Assembly: GCA_002698985.1 (NCBI GenBank) | Contig: PAAY01000037.1 | Coordinates: 113,104 to 177,103, forward strand | Reading direction: 5' to 3' | Length of the DNA stretch: 64,000 nucleotides | Source: Saprospirales bacterium | GTDB lineage: Bacteria > Bacteroidota > Bacteroidia > Chitinophagales > Saprospiraceae | Shown: positions 58,815 through 64,000 of the stretch, piece after piece | Layout: each line of letters begins with the position of its first letter | How positions within the stretch are numbered: the first letter of the stretch is position 1 | Made by a program: the position numbers and the translations under genes | Notes under the pieces: model-generated | What the model saw: only the letters and a program-made list of their open reading frames with translations | Told to the model about the DNA's origin: nothing | The model's database searches: none

Positions 58815-59687
58815 ATGTTTGAAGCGAAAAAGTTTATATCCCGCAACTCTCCTGCTATGAAAACAAAGCTCACCCAGTTTCGAGACCTTTTGAAAGTACA
58901 GTGCTATGCCTACCGCACCGTCAAGTCATACTCCAATTGTGTAGCGAAGTTTCTTATGGCCTTTTCGGCTTACAAGCTTGAAGCAGTAACTGAAAAAAAC
59001 ATTGCCAACTACATCCATCACCTGGTGGAGAAAGAAGGCATCAGTGCCAGCTACCAGCGGCAGATGCTTGGGGCCATCGGAAAGTATTTTGAACTTTGCG
59101 AGGGGCGAAAACTGGACTTGAAGCACCTCTATCCGAAGCGCAATCAAAATAGGTTGCCAAAGTACCTCACCAAAGATGAAGTTCGGAAGATGTTGGATCG
59201 AACCTCCAACCTGAAGCATAGGTGTATCCTGATGCTGCTTTATGGGGCTGGGTTTCGACTGTCAGAGGTGCTCAATGTAAAGATTACGGATGTGGATTCA
59301 TCGAGTATGAGGCTGATGGTGCGTGGTTCCAAAGGAAACAAAGACCGCTTGGTTGTGTTATCTGAAACCTTGCTTTTGGAGTTGAGAAAATACTTTTTAC
59401 AATACAAGCCCAACGTATTTCTTTTTGAAGGACCAAAAGGAGGTAAGTACTCTTCGCGCAGCGTTCAGGCCATTGTCAAACAGGCAGCCCAAAGGGCCGG
59501 CATTTCAAAACCGGTGACACCACATATTCTCCGCCACAGTTTTGCTACACATCTTGTTGAATCAGGTATAGATATCCGCTATGTGCAGGAAATGCTGGGG
59601 CACAATTCCATCAAAACAACCCAGATCTATACCCACATTACCGATGTAGCCAAAGGTAATTTGAGGAGCCCACTGGATATGCTGTAA
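58815..59687 (+). CDS. integron-integrase-like tyrosine recombinase
   Basis: 290 residues from the ATG at 58815 (276 if Met47 of the track ORF is used); the track start is a TTG inside the direct repeats. Catalytic set complete: GAGFRLSEVL (Arg), GSKGNKDR (Lys), HILRHSFATHL (His, Arg), MLGHNSIKTTQ (His), IYTHITD (Tyr). The C-terminus PHILRHSFATHLVESGIDI followed by YVQEMLGH and ending RSPLDML closely resembles IntI integrases (PHTLRHSFAT..., RSPLDAL). The roughly 20-residue IntI insert between Lys and the HxxR box seems absent. Transcribed divergently from the cassettes, as in integrons. Confidence 0.82.
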   Translation: MFEAKKFISRNSPAMKTKLTQFRDLLKVQCYAYRTVKSYSNCVAKFLMAFSAYKLEAVTEKNIANYIHHLVEKEGISASYQRQMLGAIGKYFELCEGRKLDLKHLYPKRNQNRLPKYLTKDEVRKMLDRTSNLKHRCILMLLYGAGFRLSEVLNVKITDVDSSSMRLMVRGSKGNKDRLVVLSETLLLELRKYFLQYKPNVFLFEGPKGGKYSSRSVQAIVKQAAQRAGISKPVTPHILRHSFATHLVESGIDIRYVQEMLGHNSIKTTQIYTHITDVAKGNLRSPLDML

Positions 59688-59691
59688 TATC

Positions 59692-60555
59692 CTATTTTGG
59701 GTAATACTCCTCCCACTCATCCTTGCCCTTTTTCAACTTTTCCACCACCGTCCCAACATCAAACACCCCCGCATCCTCCAACCTTCCCAGCTCCTCCCAG
59801 CTCAGGGGCATGGAGACGGAGGCATTGGGGGTGGCCCGGGTGCTGTAGGGCAGCACCATGAGCTGGTAGGGGTGGTTGCGGTAAATGTCGATCAGGATCT
59901 TATCCGGGCGGTCTTCTTTTTTCAGGCTTAGGGTGCAGCCGGGTATTTTTTCAATGATGGTGGTGGCCACTTCTTTGGCGGCGTTGAAGACCTGCTCAAA
60001 GCTTTGCGGGGCTGGCAATGGGCAGCAGATGTGCACGCCTCTTTTGCCGGAGGTTTTGGCAAAGCAACGGTAGCCAAAGCCCTCGATGATGGGGCGGCAG
60101 GCCAGGGCAAAATCCCTGATCTCTGGGAAGGTGGATCCGGGGGGCGGGTCCAGGTCGAAGGCCAGTAGGTTGGGCTTGTCGTAGTTTGGGGCGGCCACCA
60201 GGGCGGAGTGGAATTCGAGGCTGTCCAGGTTGACCAGCCAGAGCAAGGTAGCCAGCTTGTCCAGGATGATGTAATCCGCTTTTTTCTCCAGTCCCAGAAG
60301 GCGGCTGGTAAGCCATTCGGGTGCATTGTGGGGCTTGTTTTTCTGAAAGAAGGAATCACCGCCGGCGCCATGCGGGTAGCGTTTGATGGCCAGCGGCCTG
60401 CCCATTCCAAATTTTTTCAGGTAGGGCCATGCTGCCGTGTAATAGCGCACGAGGTCCATTTTGCTGAGGCCCGCTTCCGGGTACAGGATTTTTTCCGGGT
60501 GACTGATCTCCACGGCTATGCCTTCGGCTTCTATGATTTGCGTTTCTTTGGGCAT
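59692..60555 (-). CDS. stand-alone LigD-type polymerase/primase domain
   Basis: 287 residues matching the polymerase (archaeo-eukaryotic primase) domain of bacterial NHEJ LigD: ISHPEKILYPEAGLSKMDLVRYY, RPLAIKRYPHGAGGDSFFQKN, catalytic LLAFDLDPPPGSTF and KTSGKRGVHICCPL, and PYSTRATPNASVSMPLSW. No ligase or nuclease domain and no ku gene in the window. It fills gaps or adds nucleotides during end joining. The stop faces the recombinase stop with 4 bases between. Confidence 0.88.
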   Translation of the reverse strand: MPKETQIIEAEGIAVEISHPEKILYPEAGLSKMDLVRYYTAAWPYLKKFGMGRPLAIKRYPHGAGGDSFFQKNKPHNAPEWLTSRLLGLEKKADYIILDKLATLLWLVNLDSLEFHSALVAAPNYDKPNLLAFDLDPPPGSTFPEIRDFALACRPIIEGFGYRCFAKTSGKRGVHICCPLPAPQSFEQVFNAAKEVATTIIEKIPGCTLSLKKEDRPDKILIDIYRNHPYQLMVLPYSTRATPNASVSMPLSWEELGRLEDAGVFDVGTVVEKLKKGKDEWEEYYPK

Positions 60556-60662
60556 GGAGGTGAGGGTTTAGAGGAGTTGAGAGAGGTTGAGAGGGGTTTG
60601 TTGGGGTGGTTATTTCTAAACAAAGATAGGGCGCTGCTTTCAATCCTAAACTGCTGAAAATC

Positions 60663-62945
60663 ATGCTAAAAATCTTCGGAATAAGGCACCACGGACCGGG
60701 TTCTGCCAGCAGCCTGCGGCGGGCGCTGGAGGAATGGCAGCCGGACTGCCTGCTGGTGGAGCTGCCGGCGGATGTGGAGGGCATCGTGCAGCATGTAGGG
60801 CTGTCGGATGATGAAGTCTTGCAGCCGCCGGTGGCCATGCTGATCTACAATCCGAAGAACCTGAAACAGGCCAGTTACCTGCCTTTTGCGGCTTTTTCGC
60901 CGGAGTGGGTGGCGCTTTCCTTCGCTTCGCAAAAGGGGATTCCGGTTCAGTGCATGGACCTGCCTTTCGGGCAGCACTTGTCGTGGCAGGAGCGGCAGAT
61001 GGAGGCCCCCAAGCTGGCGCTCCATTCCGACGAAAATGATGAAGAAACAGACCCCGAGCTGCGGCAAGACCCGCTGGGTTACATTGCCCGCCTGGCGGGC
61101 TACCAGGACCGTGAGCGTTGGTGGGATGCCACCTTTGAAAGTGTACAGCACGCCCCGGAGGTTTTCGACGCCATTCTGGAAATGATGACAGCCCTCCGGG
61201 AAAAGCTGGGCGAGGAGCGGACGGAAACACTGCTGCGGGAAGCTTTCATGCGCAAGAGCATCCGGCAGGCGGTGAAAAAGGGTTACGAACGGATAGCGGT
61301 GGTTTGCGGAGCCTGGCATGCGCCGGCCCTGGCCGACTTCGGTAATTTCAAAGTAGGCGCCGACAACGCCGTGCTGAAAGGCCTGAAAAAGGTCAAAACC
61401 ACGGCCACCTGGATACCCTGGAGCTACGAGCGGCTCAGCTTTGAGAGTGGCTACGGCGCCGGGGTGGTGTCGCCGGCCTGGTACGAGCTGCTCTTCGAAA
61501 AACGACCGGAGGCAGCCACCCGATGGATGGTCAAGGTGGCCCGCATGCTGCGCAAGGAGGACATGGGTACCTCCTCAGCGCACATCATCGAGGCCATTCG
61601 GCTGGCGGAGGCGCTGGCGGCCATGCGTGGCCTGCCGCTGCCGGGCATCGATGAATTGCGGGAGGCGGCTATCAGCACCATTTGCGAAGGCGATGAGGAA
61701 AAAATGCTGCTGGTGGAGCGGGAACTGCTGCGGGGTGCCAGCGTGGGCAAGGTGCCCCCACACCTGAAACTGCCGACCGTGGCGCTGCTGCAGGACATCG
61801 AGAAAGAGGTGAAGTCATGCCGCCTGTCGAAATACTGGGAGAGCCCGGGCGAGAGCTGGCTGGGCGCTACGGCTGCCAATCCCACCGGCGGCATCGATTT
61901 GCGCAGCGAAAGCGGCAAAAGAAAAAGTGTGCTGCTGCACCGGCTGAGCCTGTTGGACATCCACTGGGGCCGGCGGGTGGAATTGTCACGCCACCACAGC
62001 GCCGGCGGCTTTCTGGAGCACTGGAAGCTGCATTGGCAACCCGACTTCATCATCCAGATCATCGAGGCGGCCACCTGGGGCAATACCCTGGAAGAGGCCT
62101 GCATCCACTACCTCAACCGCAAGGTTTTCGAACAGGAGTCGCTGCCGCAACTGACGGCCTTGCTGCAACAGGTGCTGGACGCCGACCTGCCTTCCGTGCT
62201 GCCGCCCCTGCTTCGCAAACTGGACAACCTCACCGCCCTCAGCACCGATGTTTTCGAGCTGATGGAAGCCCTGCCGCCACTGGTGTCGGTGGCCCGCTAC
62301 GGCAACACCCGTGGCACGGATGTGTCGGCGGTGGAGGCGGTGATCCGGCACCTGGTACCGAGGATTTTAATCGGCCTGCCAGCGGCCGTGGCCCAGCTCG
62401 ATGAGGATGCCTCCCACAATGCTTTCAAGTTGCTGATGGGCGTGCATCATGCGCTGGACCTGCTTCAAAATGCCGGCTTCAGCCAGGACTGGCTGGTCAC
62501 GCTGGAGAAGATAGCGCTGGCGAAGCACACGTCGGAATTGCTGTGCGGGGCCTGCACCAGAATTCTCTTCGATAAACGCCATTTTGACGAAGAAAAAACG
62601 GAAAAGCTGATGCACTACGCCCTTTCGCCGGCCACACCGCCGATGCGTGCTGCCGCCTGGCTGGAGGGTTTCCTGCAGGGCAGTGCGCAGTTGCTCTTGC
62701 ACCAACAGGAGCTTTGGAAACTGCTGGACGGCTGGGTGGCCGATCTCAACGAGGAATATTTTCCGCAGGTACTGCCTGTTTTGCGAAGGACGTTTTCACG
62801 ATACTCGGATGCCGAGAGGCAGCGACTGCTGAAACTGGCCATGCACGGACCGGTGCTTGCTGAAGGAGTGAAATCGGAGGAGTTGTTGCCGGACCTGGAG
62901 CAGGATGCGCTGGGACTGGTGCGCCTGATTCTGGGTGAGGAGTGA
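60663..62945 (+). CDS. DUF5682-type protein
   Basis: 760 residues. The N-terminal 250 show the DUF5682/ChaN-TraB-related pattern: KIFGIRHHGPGSASSLRRAL, CLLVELPADVEG, MDLPFGQHLSW, IAVVCGAWHAPAL. The rest is helical without a known domain. Relatives lie in a conserved cluster with a MoxR AAA+ ATPase, a VWA protein, a SWIM zinc-finger protein and DUF5691; none of these is visible here within the window. Activity unknown; a hydrolase of the TraB/ChaN kind has been suggested from sequence only. Confidence 0.75.
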   Translation: MLKIFGIRHHGPGSASSLRRALEEWQPDCLLVELPADVEGIVQHVGLSDDEVLQPPVAMLIYNPKNLKQASYLPFAAFSPEWVALSFASQKGIPVQCMDLPFGQHLSWQERQMEAPKLALHSDENDEETDPELRQDPLGYIARLAGYQDRERWWDATFESVQHAPEVFDAILEMMTALREKLGEERTETLLREAFMRKSIRQAVKKGYERIAVVCGAWHAPALADFGNFKVGADNAVLKGLKKVKTTATWIPWSYERLSFESGYGAGVVSPAWYELLFEKRPEAATRWMVKVARMLRKEDMGTSSAHIIEAIRLAEALAAMRGLPLPGIDELREAAISTICEGDEEKMLLVERELLRGASVGKVPPHLKLPTVALLQDIEKEVKSCRLSKYWESPGESWLGATAANPTGGIDLRSESGKRKSVLLHRLSLLDIHWGRRVELSRHHSAGGFLEHWKLHWQPDFIIQIIEAATWGNTLEEACIHYLNRKVFEQESLPQLTALLQQVLDADLPSVLPPLLRKLDNLTALSTDVFELMEALPPLVSVARYGNTRGTDVSAVEAVIRHLVPRILIGLPAAVAQLDEDASHNAFKLLMGVHHALDLLQNAGFSQDWLVTLEKIALAKHTSELLCGACTRILFDKRHFDEEKTEKLMHYALSPATPPMRAAAWLEGFLQGSAQLLLHQQELWKLLDGWVADLNEEYFPQVLPVLRRTFSRYSDAERQRLLKLAMHGPVLAEGVKSEELLPDLEQDALGLVRLILGEE

Positions 62946-62947
62946 GT

Positions 62948-63283
62948 TTACCAGCGAAGGTCTTCATCCACGTCTTTGGAGGCCTGTTTACCGTACTTCT
63001 TTTTGGTTTCCATGCGCTGTTTCTGCCGGTCGAGTACCAGCCTGGCGAGGGCTTCGTTGGCGGGTGCTTCTTCAAATGGTGAGAGGGCGTGGTAGATCTT
63101 GTCTTCGGCAACGTCGTTGCGGTAGAGGAGGCTCATGAGGTATTCCATGTTGTGCTCGATGAGCCATGCGATGCGGTCGCTCAACTGCCTGAAGAGTTCT
63201 TCTTCGGAAATGTCCTCCCGGAGGTTTTCCAGTTCGAATTCCTGAATGATCAGTGCGGAAGTGGAATTGTTTTCTTTTTCCAT
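62948..63283 (-). CDS. small hypothetical protein
   Basis: 111 residues from MEKENNSTSALIIQEFELENLREDIS (Met52 of the track ORF, the first start clear of the repeat region). The composition is helical and acidic (ISEEELFRQLSDRIAWLIEHNMEYLMSLLYRNDV), with a basic C-terminus KKKYGKQASKD. No domain recognised. Convergent with the DUF5682 gene, with 2 bases between stops. Confidence 0.65.
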   Translation of the reverse strand: MEKENNSTSALIIQEFELENLREDISEEELFRQLSDRIAWLIEHNMEYLMSLLYRNDVAEDKIYHALSPFEEAPANEALARLVLDRQKQRMETKKKYGKQASKDVDEDLRW

Positions 63284-63388
63284 TGTTTCGTTGTGTTGCC
63301 CGGTTCGCAAAGTGAAGGCTTTTGGTGGAAATGGCAAATGTTCGTGAGGGTATTTCTGGCTGGTGGTGGGAGGAAAAGAGGGGCGCCC

Positions 63389-64000
63389 GTGTAGCAGTCC
63401 GTTTATTGTGAAGATCCGCCTGGCGGCGGATGACAAAAGGGGCTAGCGAGTGATGAACGGGCTAGTGCAGTTGAGAGTGCTGGTGCCATAGCGTTTCGCT
63501 TTCTTTGGTTGCGGCCAGAGGCCGCTACGGATGTCCGTCAACGAGCGGAACTCGTGACGAGCGGTGAGGGTCATTGTTGGCGACCGTGTAGCAGGCCGTT
63601 TATTGTGGAGATCCGCCTGCCGGCGGATGACAAAAGGGGAGCTAGCGTGGGATGAGCGGGCTAGCGTAGTTTGGAGTGTTGGTGCCATAGCGTCTTGCTT
63701 CTTTTGGTTGCGGCCAGAGGCCGCTACGGATGTCCGTCAAAGAGCGGAGCTCGAGACGAGCGGTGAAGGGGCCGTTTCGTAGAGCCATCAACGAGAGTGG
63801 CTGTTGGTGGCTGGGTTTCGTTAATGAACGGCCAAGCTAGCGCTTTTTGTCATCCGCCGCAGGCGGATCTTCAAAGGATACATTCTGCTTGACTGTTGCC
63901 ATAAGAGATTGAAAGGGGCTAATTCAAATACCATCTGTTCGTTCTGTTGTGCTGTGAATGGCATTGTGGGCGACGGTGTAGTAGCCCGTTGGTTGTGAAG
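63389..64000. repeat. tandem and inverted modular repeats at window end
   Basis: The last 717 bases (63284-64000) contain no credible gene. Two tandem units start GTGTAGCAG at 63389 and 63586 (197-base period), and the window ends inside a third start (63976). Each unit holds ATCCGCC...GGCGGATGACAAAA, GCTAGCG, GCGGCCAGAGGCCGC and TCCGTCAACGAGCGG followed by CTCGTGACGAGC. An inverted copy of the ATCCGCC/GGCGGAT module lies at about 63824-63877. The reverse complement of the last module is the CTCGTCACGAG box found at 45-46 kb. Confidence 0.8.

Larger units (their letters stand above)
51286..59687. mobile_element. integron-like array with tyrosine recombinase
   Basis: Recombinase gene (plus strand, 58815-59687), an attI-like zone with two 14-base direct repeats, then two large cassettes of minus-strand genes read away from it: copper resistance (about 55312-58702) and VWA/PP2C/kinase/DUF4236 (about 51288-55311). 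Each cassette begins with GTT plus six bases complementary to the outer arm of its own attC-like palindrome, the relation produced by integron recombination. The block is AT-rich compared with both flanks. Unusual for an integron are the multigene cassettes, the degenerate ends and a recombinase apparently without the IntI insert. A different kind of mobile block cannot be excluded. Confidence 0.65.

Noticed and set aside
63389-63780. CRISPR array
   Set aside because: Two 197-base units with palindromic modules; no short regular repeats with unique spacers and no cas genes.

Overview
The window looks like chromosome from a member of the Bacteroidota, most likely a free-living or aquatic lineage such as Saprospiria or a relative. 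The evidence is the TAnnTTTG-type promoters, Por (type IX) secretion C-terminal tails, a gldD gliding lipoprotein next to ssb and mutY, hybrid two-component regulators ending in an AraC-type DNA-binding domain, a fused aspartokinase-homoserine dehydrogenase, and a sphingolipid operon. No rRNA, tRNA, CRISPR array or transposase was recognised.

Layout. (1) 1-8.4 kb is housekeeping: thrA-thrB-thrC (minus strand, thrC cut by the window edge), radC, hemW, and a membrane pyrophosphatase with a near-ideal Bacteroidota promoter and an intrinsic terminator. (2) 8.6-17.2 kb is a scarred accessory locus. It holds one intact hybrid sensor/regulator, the 5' stub of another, two severed AraC-domain tails, two 183-bp copies of a leader with paired operator-like direct repeats, and secreted cargo (an EGF-like lipoprotein, a type IX-tailed protein, a DUF1566-type protein, a patatin lipoprotein, and a headless type IX tail). 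(3) 17.2-36.7 kb is mostly minus-strand core: tandem thioredoxin-fold proteins, a GH25 lysozyme, dnaN, gldD, ssb, mutY, a large propeller/barrel protein, a YitT-type membrane protein, a metallo-beta-lactamase fold hydrolase, an AP2-domain protein, and a NarL-type two-component pair. (4) 37-45 kb has arginine decarboxylase, a four-gene putative ceramide/phospho-ceramide operon, and an arsR-arsM-arsC-like arsenic cluster. (5) 45-50 kb has modular palindromic repeats, a LolCDE/MacB-like ABC pair and a TMTC-like membrane protein. (6) 50.3-59.7 kb is a visibly AT-rich island. (7) 59.7-64 kb has a stand-alone LigD-type polymerase, a DUF5682 protein, a small protein, and more modular repeats.

The island is the most interesting part. 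A tyrosine recombinase whose C-terminus strongly resembles integron integrases (ending in RSPLDML) reads away from a set of minus-strand genes. Those genes fall into blocks separated by 124- and 127-bp imperfect palindromes with AAC/GTT ends. Each of two blocks starts with a sequence that is the exact reverse complement of the outer arm of the palindrome that closes the same block. That is the relation expected for integron cassettes, where attC is split on insertion. The first cassette is a copper-resistance set (AraC regulator with an N-terminal HMA-like segment, copper P-type ATPase, HMA chaperone). The second is a translationally coupled VWA - PP2C - protein kinase - DUF4236 operon of the TerY-P/YegIKL kind. 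The recombinase appears to lack the extra domain that defines classical IntI, so this may be a divergent or undescribed integron-like system in Bacteroidota. The assignment rests on sequence logic alone; no search or experiment was possible.
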